Under the pieces are notes generated by a model. That model worked only from the letters and a program-made list of their open reading frames with translations. It searched no databases and was not told the origin of the DNA. Made by a program: the position numbers and the translations under genes. A stretch of DNA of 64,000 bases from Sanderia malayensis. Taxonomy: Eukaryota > Cnidaria > Scyphozoa > Semaeostomeae > Pelagiidae. Where the stretch lies: positions 1 through 64,000 of the forward strand of contig RQOL01000361.1 of the NCBI GenBank assembly GCA_013076295.1, in the 5' to 3' direction. Shown piece by piece: positions 1 to 13,700 of this stretch; the first letter of the stretch is position 1; the number at the start of each line of letters is the position of its first letter.

Positions 1-3000
1 TAACGTTGATTGATGTGCAATTTTTGATTCAGCAGTGTAGGATTACATTAAACAAGTAAATGCATATGTATTTTACTAGTTCCAAGTGTAAAAACGTAGA
101 TTCATGTACAATTAGTATGCAGTAATGTTAGAATCACTGAAAACAAGCCAAATGCATGTGTATTTTACTTAGTTTGAGCTGTAAAACGTGATTCATGTGC
201 AATTTGTGTGCAGTAATGTTAATATCACTGAAAACAAGCAAATGCATGTGTATTTATTTAGTATTTACTGTAATTAACGTGGATTCATGTGCAATTAAGT
301 GTGCAGTAATGTTAATATCACTGAAAAAAGCAAATGCATGTTTAATATTATAGTTTCAGCTGTAATAACGTGATTCATGTCCAATTAGTGTACAGTAATG
401 TTAATATCACTGAAAACAAGCAATGCATGTGTATTTTACTTAGTTTGAGGCTGTAAAAACGTGGATTCATGTGCCTACTGTGCAGTAATGTTAATATCCC
501 TGAAACAAGCTAATGCATGTGTATTTTATTGGTTTGAGCTGTAATAACGTGATTCATGTGCAATTAGTGTGAAGTAATGTTATTATCACTGAAAACAAGC
601 AGATGCATGTTTTCTTAGTTTGTTTAGCTATAATAACGTGGATTCATGTGCAATTAGTGTGCAGTAATTGTTAATATCACTGCAAACAACAAATGCATGT
701 GTATTTTACTTCGTTTAGCTGTAAAACGTGGATTCATGTGCAATTAGTGTACATTGTTAATATTAATTAAAAACAAGCACATGCATGTGTATTTTATTTA
801 TTGCATCTGTAATAATGTGGATTCATGTGCAATTAGCGTGCAGTATGTTAATATCACTGAAAACAAACGCAATGCCTGTCTTTCATACTTAGTTTAAGCT
901 GTAATAACGTGATTCATGTGCAATTAATGTGTAGTAATGTTAATATCACTGCAAACAAACAAATCCATGTGTATTTTAATTAGTTTCAGCTGTAAACAAC
1001 ATGGATTCATGTGCAATAAGTGTGCAGTAATGTTAATGTCACTGAAAACAACACAAATGCATATGTATTTTACTTAGTTTCAGCTGTAATAACGTGGATT
1101 ATGTGCAATTAGTTCAGCAGTGTTAAGATTACTTTAAACAAGTAATGCATATGTATTTTACCTTAGTTTCAAGTGTAAAAACGTGGATTCATGTGCAATT
1201 AGTATGCAGTAATGTTAAATCACTGAAAACAAACAAATGCATGTTTATTTAATTAGTTTCAGCTGTAATAACGTGATTCATGTGCAATTAGTGTACAGTA
1301 ATGTTAATATCACTAAAAACAAGCCAATGCATGTGTATTTTTTTTTGTTTCAGCTGTAACAACGTGGATTCATGTGCAACTAGTGTGCAGCAATGTTAAT
1401 ATCACTGAAAACAAGCTAATGCATGTGTATTTTTTTTTGGTTTGAGCTGTAATAACGTGGATTCATGTGCATTAGTGTGCAAATGTTAATATCACTGAAA
1501 ACAAGCAGAATGGATGTCTTTACTTAGTTTTCAGCTATAATAACGGATTCATGTGCAATTAATGTGTAGTAATGTTAATATCACTGCAAACAAACAAATC
1601 CATGTGTATTTTAACTTAGTTTCAGCTGTAACAACATGGATTCATGTGCAAAAGTGTGCAGTAATGTTAATGTCACTGAAACAAACAAATGCATGTGTAT
1701 TTTACTTAGTTTCAGCTGTAATAACGTGGATTCATGTGCAATTATGTGTCAGCAGTGTTAAATTCACTTTAAACAAGTAAATGCATGTGTATTTTATATT
1801 TCAAGTGAAAACGTAGATTCGGTGCAATTAGTATGCAGTAATGTTAGAATCACGAAACAAGCAAATCCATGTGTATTTTACTTAGTTGAGCTGTAACAAC
1901 GTGGATTCATGTGCAATTAGTGTGCAGTAATGATAATATTACTGAAAACAAGCAAATGCATGTGTATTATATTTAGTATTAGCTGTATTAACGTGGATTC
2001 ATGTGCAATAAGTGTGCAGTAATGTAATATCACTGCAAACAAACAAATGCATGTATTTACTTAGATTCAGCTGTAATAACGTGGATTGATGTGCAATTAT
2101 GTTCAGCAGTGTTAAGATTACTTTAAACAAGTAAATGCATATATATTTTACCTAGTTCCAAGTGTAAAAAGTAGATTCGGGTGCAATTAGTATGCAGTAA
2201 TGTTAGAATCATCTGAAAACAAGCAAATCCATGTGTATTTTACTTAGTTTGAGCTGTAACAAACGTGGATTCATGTGCAATTAGTGTGCAGTAATGATAA
2301 ATCACTGAAAACAAGCAAATGCATGTGTATTATTTAGTATTAGCTGTAATTAACGTGGATTCATGTGCAATTAGTGGCAGTAATGTTAATATCTCGGCAA
2401 AAAAATGCATGTTTAGTTTACTTAGTTTCAGCTGTAATACGTGGATTCAGGTGCTAAGTGTGGCAGTTATGTTAATATCACTGAAGACAAGCAGATGCAT
2501 GTGTATTTTTTTAGTTTCAGCTGTAACAACGTGGATTCATGTGCATTAGTGTGCAGAATGTTAAATCACTGAAAACAAGCTAATGTATGTGTATTTATAT
2601 TTGGTTTGAGCTGTAATAACGTAGATTGTGCAATTAGTGTGAAGTAATGTTATTATCACTGAAAACAAGCAGATGCATGTCTTTCTTAGTTTGTTTCAGC
2701 TATAATAACGTGGGTTCATGTGCAATTAGTGTGCAGTAATGTTAATGTCACCGAAAACAAACAAATGCATGTGTCTTTTACTTCGTTTTAGCTGCAACAA
2801 CGTGGATTCATGTGCAATCAGGGTATAACATTGTTAATATTAATTAAAACAAGCACATGCATGTGTATTTTATTTAATTGCATCTGTAATAACGTGGATT
2901 CATGTGCAATTAGCGTGCAGTAGTGTTAATATCACTGAAAACACGCAAATGCCTGTCTTTCATACTTAGTTTAAGCTGTAATAACGTGGATTCATGTGCA

Positions 3001-4440
3001 ATTAATGTGTAGTAATGTTAATATCACTGGAAACAAACAAATCCATGTGTATTTTAATTAGTTTCAGCTGTAACAACATGGATTCATGTGCAATAAGTGT
3101 GCAGTAACGTTAATGTCACTGAAAACAAACAAATGCATGTGTATTTTACTTAGTTTGAGCTGTAACAACGTGGATTCATGTGCAATTAGTGTGCAGTAAT
3201 GATAATATCACTGAAAACAAGCAAATGCATGTGTATTATATTTAGTATTAGCTGTATTAACGTGGATTCATGTGCAATAAGTGTGCAGTAATGTTAATAT
3301 CACTGAAAACAAACAAATGCATGTTTAATTTAATTAGTTTCAGGTGTAATAACGTTGACTCATGTCCAATTAGTGTACAGTAATGTTGATATCACTGAAA
3401 ACAAGCCAATGCATGTGTATTTTACTTAGTTTGAGGTGTAAAACGTGGATTCATGTGCCATTACTGTGCAGTAATGTTAATATCCTGAAAACATGCAAAT
3501 TCATGTGTATTTTACTTACTTTCCACTGTAATAAGAGGATCATGTGCCATTAGTGTGCAGTAGTGTTAATATCACTGAAAACACGCAAATGCATGTGTAG
3601 TTTACTTAGTTTCAGCTGTAATAAAGTGGACTCATGTGCAATTAGTGTGCAGTAATGTTAATATCACTGCAAACAAACAAATGCATGTGTAGTTTACTTA
3701 GTTTCAGCTGTAATAACGTGGATTCAGGTGCTATCAGTGTGCAGTTATGTTAATATCATGAAGACAAGCAGTTGCATGTGTATTTTTTTTAGTTTCAGCT
3801 GTAACAACGTGGGTTCATGTGCAATTAGTGTGCAGCAATGTTAATATCATGAAAAACAGCTAATGTATGTGTATTTTATTTGGTTTGAGCTGTAATAACG
3901 TAGATTCATGTGCAATTAGTGTGAAGTAATGTTATTATCACTGAAAACAAGCATTTGCATGTCTTTCTTAGTTTGTTTCAGCTATAATAACGTGGATTCA
4001 TGTGCAATTAGTGTGCAGTAATGTTAATGTCACCGAAACAAACAAATGCATGTGTATTTTACTTCGTTTTAGCTGTAACAGCGTGGATTCATGTGCAATT
4101 AGGGTTTCACATTGTTAATATTAATTAAAACAAGCACATGCATGTGTATTTTATTTAATTGCATCTGTAATAACGTGGATTCATGTGCAATTAGCGTGCA
4201 GTAGTGTTAATATCACTGAAAAACACGCAAGTGCCTGTCTTTACATTAGTTTAAGCTGTAATAACGTGGATTCATGTGCAATTAATGTGTAGTAATGTTA
4301 ATATACTGGAAACAAACAATCCATGTGTATTTGAATTAGTTTCAGCTGTAACAACATGGATTCATGTGCAATAAGTGTGCAGTAACTTTAATGTCATGAA
4401 AACAAACAATCATGTGTATTTTACTTAGTTTCAGCTGTAA
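1..4440 (+). repeat. Satellite sub-block rich in single-base deletions
   Basis: These are the same monomer types as the next block, but many copies lack single bases. Examples are CGTGATTC for CGTGGATTC, and AATAAGAGGATCATG at about 3531 where the downstream paralogue near 6276 reads AATAAAGAGGACTCATG. Landmark monomers (word TTCAGCAGTGTTA) at about 2077 and 4441 lie about 28 bp closer than 26 x 92. Further right the same spacing is off by 0-5 bp. The cause is either low sequence accuracy near a contig edge or a truly decayed part of the array. Confidence 0.8.
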
Positions 4441-7400
4441 TAACGTTGATTGATGTGCAATTATTGTTCAGCAGTGTTAGGATTACTTTAAACAAGTAAA
4501 TGCATATGTATTTTACCTAGTTCAAGTGTAAAAACGTAGATTCATGTACAATTAGTATGCAGTAATGTTAGAATCATGAAAACAAGCAAATCCATGTGTA
4601 TTTTACTTAGTTTGAGCTGTAACAACGTGGATTCATGTGCAATTAGTGTGCAGTAATGATAATATCACTGAAAAAAAGCAAATGCATGTGTATTATATTT
4701 AGTATTAGCTGTATTAACGTGGATTCATGTGCAATAAGTGTGCAGTAATGTTAATATCACTGCAAATAAACAAATGCATGTTTAATTTAATTAGTTTCAG
4801 CTGTAATAACGTTGATTCATGTCCAATTAGTGTACAGTAATGTTAATATTACTGAAAACAAGCCAATGCATGTGTATTTTACTTAGTTTGAGGTGTAAAA
4901 ACGTGGATTCATGTGCCATTACTGTGCAGTAATGTTAATATCCCTGAAAACATGCAAATGCATGTGTATTTTACTTACTTTCAACTGTAATAAAGTGGAC
5001 TCATGTGCCATTAGTGTGCAGTAGTGTTAATATCACTGAAAACACGCAAATGCATGTGTAGTTTACTTAGTTTCAGCTGTAATAAAGTGAACTCATGTGC
5101 AATTAGTGTGCAGTAATGTTAATATCACTGCAAACAAACAAATGCATGTGTAGTTTACTTAGTTTCAGCTGTAATAACGTGGATTCAGGTGCTATCAGTG
5201 TGCAGTTATGTTAATATCACTGAAGACAAGCAGATGCATGTGTATTTTTTATAGTTTCAGCTGTAACAACGTGGATTCATGTGCAATAGTGTGCAGCAAT
5301 GTTAATATCACTGAAAACAAGCTAATGCATGTGTATTTTATTTGGTTTGAGCTGTAATAACGTAGATTCATGTGCATTTAGTGTGAAGTAATGTTATTAT
5401 CACTGAAAACAAGCAGATGCATGTCTTTCTTAGTTTGTTTCAGCTATAATAACGTGGATTCGTGTGCAATTAGTGTGCAGTATTGCTAATGTAACTGCAA
5501 ACAAACAAATGCATGTGTCTTTTACTTCGTTTTAGCTGCAACAACGTGGATTCATGTGCAATCAGGGTATAACATTGTTAATATTAATTAAAACAAGCAC
5601 ATGCATGTGTATTTTATTTAATTGCATCTGTAATAACGTGGATTCATGTGCAATTAGCGTGCAGTAGTGTTAATATCACTGAAAACACGCAAATGCCTGT
5701 CTTTCATACTTAGTTTAAGCTGTAATAACGTGGATTCATGTGCAATTAATGTGTAGTAATGTTAATATCACTGGAAACAAACAAATCCATGTGTATTTTA
5801 ATTAGTTTCAGCTGTAACAACATGGATTCATGTGCAATAAGTGTGCAGTAACGTTAATGTCACTGAAAACAAACAAATGCATGTGTATTTTACTTAGTTT
5901 GAGCTGTAACAACGTGGATTCATGTGCAATTAGTGTGCAGTAATGATAATATCACTGAAAACAAGCAAATGCATGTGTATTATATTTAGTATTAGCTGTA
6001 TTAACGTGGATTCATGTGCAATAAGTGTGCAGTAATGTTAATATCACTGAAACAAACAAATGCATGTTTAATTTAATTAGTTTCAGGTGTAATAACGTTG
6101 ACTCATGTCCAATTAGTGTACAGTAATGTTGATATCACTGAAAACAAGCCAATGCATGTGTATTTTACTTAGTTTGAGGTGTAAAAACGTGGATTCATGT
6201 GCCATTACTGTGCAGTAATGTTAATATCCCTGAAAACATGCAAATTCATGTGTATTTTACTTACTTTCCACTGTAATAAAGAGGACTCATGTGCCATTAG
6301 TGTGCAGTAGTGTTAATATCACTGAAAACACGCAAATGCATGTGTAGTTTACTTAGTTCAGCTGTAATAAAGTGGACTCATGTGCAATTAGTGTGCAGTA
6401 ATGTTAATATCACTGCAAACAAACAAATGCATGTGTAGTTTACTTAGTTTCAGCTGTAATAACGTGGATTCAGGTGCTATCAGTGTGCAGTTATGTTAAT
6501 ATCACTGAAGACAAGCAGTTGCATGTGTATTTTTTTTAGTTTCAGCTGTAACAACGTGGGTTCATGTGCAATTAGTGTGCAGCAATGTTAATATCACTGA
6601 AAACAAGCTAATGTATGTGTATTTTATTTGGTTTGAGCTGTAATAACGTAGATTCATGTGCAATTAGTGTGAAGTAATGTTATTATCACTGAAAACAAGC
6701 ATTTGCATGTCTTTCTTAGTTTGTTTCAGCTATAATAACGTGGATTCATGTGCAATTAGTGTGCAGTAATGTTAATGTCACCGAAAACAAACAAATGCAT
6801 GTGTATTTTACTTCGTTTTAGCTGTAACAGCGTGGATTCATGTGCAATTAGGGTTTCACATTGTTAATATTAATTAAAACAAGCACATGCATGTGTATTT
6901 TATTTAATTGCATCTGTAATAACGTGGATTCATGTGCAATTAGCGTGCAGTAGTGTTAATATCACTGAAAACACGCAAGTGCCTGTCTTTCACACTTAGT
7001 TTAAGCTGTAATAACGTGGATTCATGTGCAATTAATGTGTAGTAATGTTAATATCACTGGAAACAAACAAATCCATGTGTATTTGAATTAGTTTCAGCTG
7101 TAACAACATGGATTCATGTGCAATAAGTGTGCAGTAACTTTAATGTCACTGAAAACAAACAAATCCATGTGTATTTTACTTAGTTTCAGCTGTAATAACG
7201 TTGATTGATGTGCAATTATTGTTCAGCAGTGTTAGGATTACTTTAAACAAGTAAATGCATATGTATTTTACCTAGTTCCAAGTGTAAAAACGTAGATTCA
7301 TGTACAATTAGTATGCAGTAATGTTAGAATCACTGAAAACAAGCAAATCCATGTGTATTTTACTTAGTTTGAGCTGTAACAACGTGGATTCATGTGCAAT

Positions 7401-10400
7401 TAGTGTGCAGTAATGATAATATCACTGAAAAAAAGCAAATGCATGTGTATTATATTTAGTATTAGCTGTATTAACGTGGATTCATGTGCAATAAGTGTGC
7501 AGTAATGTTAATATCACTGCAAATAACAAATGCATGTTTAATTTAATTAGTTTCAGCTGTAATAACGTTGATTCATGTCCAATTAGTGTACAGTAATGTT
7601 AATATTACTGAAAACAAGCCAATGCATGTGTATTTTACTTAGTTTGAGGTGTAAAAACGTGGATTCATGTGCCATTACTGTGCAGTAATGTTAATATCCC
7701 TGAAAACATGCAAATGCATGTGTATTTTACTTACTTTCAACTGTAATAAAGTGGACTCATGTGCCATTAGTGTGCAGTAGTGTTAATATCACTGAAAACA
7801 CGCAAATGCATGTGTAGTTTACTTAGTTTCAGCTGTAATAAAGTGAACTCATGTGCAATTAGTGTGCAGTAATGTTAATATCACTGCAAACAAACAAATG
7901 CATGTGTAGTTTACTTAGTTTCAGCTGTAATAACGTGGATTCAGGTGCTATCAGTGTGCAGTTATGTTAATATCACTGAAGACAAGCAGATGCATGTGTA
8001 TTTTTTATAGTTTCAGCTGTAACAACGTGGATTCATGTGCAACTAGTGTGCAGCAATGTTAATATCACTGAAAACAAGCTAATGCATGTGTATTTTATTT
8101 GGTTTGAGCTGTAATAACGTAGATTCATGTGCATTTAGTGTGAAGTAATGTTATTATCACTGAAAACAAGCAGATGCATGTCTTTCTTAGTTTGTTTCAG
8201 CTATAATAACGTGGATTCGTGTGCAATTAGTGTGCAGTATTGCTAATGTAACTGCAAACAAACAAATGCATCTGTATTTTACTTCGTTTTAGCTGTAACA
8301 ACGTGGATTCATGTGCAATTAGGGTTTAACATTGTTAATATTAATTAAAACAAGCACATGCATGTGTATTTTATTTAATTGCATCTGTAATAACGTGGAT
8401 TCATGTGCAATTAGCGTGCAGTAGTCTTAATATCACTGAAAACACGCAAATGCCTGTCTTTCATACTTAGTTTAAGCTGTAATAACGTGGATTCATGTGC
8501 AATTAATGTGTAGTAATGTAAATATCACCGCAAACAAACAAATCCATGTGTATTTTAATTAGTTTCAGATGTAACAACATGGATTCATGTGCAATAAGTG
8601 TGCAGTAATGTTAATGTTACTGAAAACAAACAAATGCATGTGTATTTTACTTAGTTTCAGCTGTAATAACGTGGATTGATGTGCAATTATTGTTCAGCAG
8701 TGTTAAGATTACTTTAAACAAGTAAATTCATATGTATTTTACCTAGTTCCAAGTGTAAAAACGTAGATTCATGTGCAATTAGTATGCAGTAATGTTAGAA
8801 TCACTGAAAACAAGCAAATCCATGTGTATTTTACTTAGTTTGAGGTGTAACAACGTGGATTCATGTGCAATTACTGTGCAGGAATGTTAATATCCCTGAA
8901 AACATGCAAATGCATGTGTATTTTACTTACTTTCAACTGTAATAAAGTGGACTCATGTGCCATTAGCGTGCAGTAGTGTTAATATCACTGAAAACACGCA
9001 AATGCATGTGTAGTTTACTTAGTTTCAGCTGTAATAAAGTGAACTCATGTGCAATTAGTGTGCAGTAATGTTAATATCACTGCAAACAAACAAATGCATG
9101 TGTAGTTTACTTAGTTTCAGCTGTAATAACGTGGATTCAGGTGCTATCAGTGTGCAGTTATGTTAATATCACTGAAGACAAGCAGATGCATGTGTATTTT
9201 TTATAGTTTCAGCTGTAACAACGTGGATTCATGAGCAAAAAGTGTGCAGTAATGTTAATGTCACTGAAAACAAACAAATGCATGTGTTTTTTACTTAGTT
9301 TCAGCTGTAATAACGTGGATTGATGTGCAATTATTGTTCAGCAGTGTTAGGATTACTTTAAACAAGTAAATGCATATGTATTTTACCTAGTTCCAAGTGT
9401 AAAAACGTAGATTCATGTACAATTAGTATGCAGTAATGTTAGAATCACTGAAAACAAGCAAATCCATGTGTATTTTACTTAGTTTGAGCTGTAACAACGT
9501 GGATTCATGTGCAATTAGTGTGCAGTAATGATAATATCACTGAAAACAAGCAAATGCATGTGTATTATATTTAGTATTAGCTCTATTAACGTGGATTCAT
9601 GTGCAATAAGTGTGCAGTAATGTTAATATCACTGCAAATAAACAAATGCATGTTTAATTTAATTAGTTTCAGCTGTAATAACGTTGATTCATGTCCAATT
9701 AGTGTACAGTAATGTTAATATTACTGAAAACAAGCCAATGCATGTGTATTTTACTTAGTTTGAGGTGTAAAAACGTGGATTCATGTGCCATTACTGTGCA
9801 GTAATGTTAATATCCCTGAAAACATGCAAATGCATGTGTATTTTACTTACTTTCAACTGTAATAAAGTGGACTCATGTGCCATTAGTGTGCAGTAGTGTT
9901 AATATCACTGAAAACACGCAAATGCATGTGTAGTTTACTTAGTTTCAGCTGTAATAAAGTGAACTCATGTGCAATTAGTGTGCAGTAATGTTAATATCAC
10001 TGCAAACAAACAAATGCATGTGTAGTTTACTTAGTTTCAGCTGTAATAACGTGGATTCAGGTGCTATCAGTGTGCAGTTATGTAAATATCACTGAAGACA
10101 AGCAGATGCATGTGTATTTTTTATACTTTCAGCTGTAACAACGTGGATTCATGTGCAACTAGTGTGCAGCAATGTTAATATCACTGAAAACAAGCTAATG
10201 CATGTGTATTTTATTTGGTTTGAGCTGTAATAACGTAGATTCATGTGCATTTAGTGTGAAGTAATGTTATTATCACTGAAAACAAGCAGATGCATGTCTT
10301 TCTTAGTTTGTTTCAGCTATAATAACGTGGATTCGTGTGCAATTAGTGTGCAGTATTGCTAATGTAACTGCAAACAAACAAATGCATCTGTATTTTACTT

Positions 10401-10782
10401 CGTTTTAGCTGTAACAACGTGGATTCATGTGCAATTAGGGTTTAACATTGTTAATATTAATTAAAACAAGCACATGCATGTGTATTTTATTTAATTGCAT
10501 CTGTAATAACGTGGATTCATGTGCAATTAGCGTGCAGTAGTCTTAATATCACTGAAAACACGCAAATGCCTGGCTTTCATACTTAGTTTAAGCTGTAATA
10601 ACGTGGATTCATGTGCAATTAATGTGTAGTAATGTAAATATCACCGCAAACAAACAAATCCATGTGTATTTTAATTAGTTTCAGATGTAACAACATGGAT
10701 TCATGTGCAATAAGTGTGCAGTAATGTTAATGTCACTGAAAACAAACAAATGCATGTGTATTTTACTTAGTTTCAGCTGTAA
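4441..10782 (+). repeat. Satellite higher-order block: 30-, 16-, 7- and 16-monomer units
   Basis: A landmark monomer with TAACGT(T/G)GATTGATG followed by TTCAGCAGTGTTA recurs at 4441, 7196, 8667, 9311 and 10783. The intervals are 2755, 1471, 644 and 1472 bp, close to 30, 16, 7 and 16 times 92. The monomer order between landmarks is largely the same from unit to unit, so these are higher-order repeats of different lengths related by loss or gain of whole monomers. No gene is present. Confidence 0.85.
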
Positions 10783-13700
10783 TAACGTGGATTGATGTGC
10801 AATTTTTTGTTCAGCAGTGTTAAGATTACTTTAAACAGGTAAATGCATATGTATTTTACCTAGTTCCAAGTGTAAAAACGTAGATTCATGTGCAATTAGT
10901 ATGCAGTAATGTTAGAATCACTGAAAACAAGCAAATCCATGTGTATTTTACTTAGTTTGAGGTTGTAACAACGTGGATTCATGTGCCATTACTGTGCAGT
11001 AATGTTAATATCCCTGAAAACATGCAAATGCATGTGTATTTTACTTACTTTCAACTGTAATAAAGTGGACTCATGTGCCATTAGTGTGCAGTAGTGTTAA
11101 TATCACTGAAAACACGCAAATGCATGTGTAGTTTACTTAGTTTCAGCTGTAATAAAGTGGACTCATGTGCAATTAGTGTGCAGTAATGTTAATATCACTG
11201 CAAACAAACAAATGCATGTGTAGTTTACTTAGTTTCAGCTGTAATAGCGTGGATTCAGGTGCTATCAGTGTGCAGTTATGTTAATATCACTGAAGACAAC
11301 AGATGCATGTGTATTTTTTTTAGTTTCAGCTGTAACAACGTGGATTCATGTGCAATTAGTGTGCAGCAATGTTAATATCACTGAAAACAAGCTAATGCAT
11401 GTGTATTTTATTTGGTTGAGCTGTAATAATGTAGATTCATGTGCAATTAGTGTGAAGTAATGTTATTATCACTGAAAACAAGCAGATGCATGTCTTTCTT
11501 AGTTTGTTTCAGCTATAATAACGTGGATTCATGTGCAATTAGTGTGCAGTATTGCTAATGTCACTGCAAACAAACAAATGCATGCGTAATATAGTTAGTT
11601 TTGGCTGTAATAACGTGGATTCATGTGCAATTAGTGTGCAGTAATGTTATTATCACTGAAAACAAGCACATGCATGTGTATTTTATTTTGTTGCATCTGT
11701 AATTACGCGGATTCATGTGCAATTAGTGTGCAGTAGTGTTAATATCACTGAAAACAAGCAGGTGCCTGTCTTTCTTACTTAATTAGAGCTGCAATAACGT
11801 GGATTCATGTGCAATTAGTGTGCAGTAATGTTAATATCACTGCAAACAAACAAATGCATGTCTTTCATACTTAGTTTAAGCTGTAATAACGTGGATTCAT
11901 GTGCAATTAGTGTACAGTAATGTTAACATCACTGCAAACAAACAAATCCATGTGTATTTTAATTAGTTTCAGCTGTAACAACATGGATTCATGAGCAAAA
12001 AGTGTGCAGTAATGTTAATGTCACTGAAAACATGCAAATGCATGTGTATTTTATTTAATTGCATCTGTAATAGCGTGGATTCATGTGCAATTAGCGTGCA
12101 GTAATGTTAATATCACTGAAAACACGCAAATGCCTGTTTTTCATACTTAGTTTAAGCTGTAATAACGTGGATTCATGTGCAATTAGTGTGCAGTGATGTT
12201 AATATCACTGAAAACAAGCAAATGCATGTGTAGTTTACTTAGTTTCAGCTGTAATAAAGTGGACTCATGTGCAATTAATGTACAGTAATGTTAATATCAC
12301 TGCAAACAAACAAATGCATGTGTAGTTTACTTAGTTTCAGCTGTAATAACGTGGATTCAGGTGCTATCAGTGTGCAGTTATGTTAATATCACTGAAGACA
12401 ACAGATGCATGTGTATTTTTTTTAGTTTCAGCTGTAACAACGTGGATTCATGTGCAATTAGTGTGCAGCAATGTTAATATCACTGAAAACAAGCTAATGC
12501 ATGTGTATTTTATTTGGTTTGAGCTGTAATAATGTAGATTCATGTGCAATTAGTGTGAAGTAATGTTATTATCACTGAAAACAAGCAGATGCATGTCTTT
12601 CTTAGTTTGTTTCAGCTATAATAACGTGGATTCATGTGCAATTAGTGTGCAGTATTGCTAATGTCACTGCAAACAAACAAATGCATGCGTAATATAGTTA
12701 GTTTTGGCTGTAATAACGTGGATTCATGTGCAATTAGTGTGCAGTAATGTTATTATCACTGAAAACAAGCACATGCATGTGTATTTTATTTTGTTGCATC
12801 TGTAATTACGCGGATTCATGTGCAATTAGTGTGCAGTAGTGTTAATATCACTGAAAACAAGCAAATGCCTGTCTTTCTTACTTAGTTAGAGCTGTAATAA
12901 CGTGGATTCATGTGCAATTAGTGTGCAGTAATGTTAATATCACTGCAAACAATCAAATGCATGTCTTTCATACTTAGTTTAAGCTGTAATAACGTGGATT
13001 CATGTGCAATTAGTGTACAGTAATGTTAACATCACTGCAAACAAACAAATCCATGTGTATTTTATTTAGTATTAGCTGTATTAACGTGGATTCATGTGCA
13101 ATAAGTGTGCAGTAATGTTAATATCACTGCAAACAAACAAATGCATGTTTAAGTTAATTAGTTTCAGCTGTAATAACGTGGATTCATGTCCAGTTAGTGT
13201 ACAGTAATGTTAATATCACTGAAAACATGCCAATGCATGTGTATTTTACTTAGTTTGAGGTGTAACAACGTGGATTCAAGTGCCATTACTGTGCAGTAGT
13301 GTTAATATCACTGAAAACACGCAAATGCATGTGTAGTTTACTTAGTTTCAGCTGTAATAAAGTGGACTCATGTGCAATTAGTGTGCAGTAATGTTAATAT
13401 CACTGCAAACAAACAAATGCATTTGTAGTTTACTTAGTTTCAGCTTTGATAACGTGGATTCAGGTGCTATCAGTGTGCAGTTATGTTAATATCACTGAAG
13501 ACAAGCAGATGCATGTGTATTTTTTTTAGCTTCAGCTGTAACAACGTGGATTCATGTGCAATTAGTGTGCAGCAATGTTAATATCACTGAAAACAAGCTA
13601 ATGCATGTGTAGTTTACTTAGTTTCAGCTGTAATAACGTGGATTCAGGTGCTATCAGTGTGCAGTTATGTAAATATCACTGAAGACAAGCAGATGCATGT

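Noticed and set aside
1553..1780. 75-codon open frame in satellite
   Set aside because: It reads through monomers. It is an in-frame chance product of the repeat with no start context or domain, and neighbouring copies do not keep it open.
2319..2549. 76-codon open frame in satellite
   Set aside because: Same reason. It depends on single-base deletions in the indel-rich left part.
11278..11460. 60-codon open frame, repeated exactly at 14863-15045
   Set aside because: The two are identical because the satellite block is duplicated, not because of coding selection; both lie wholly inside monomers.
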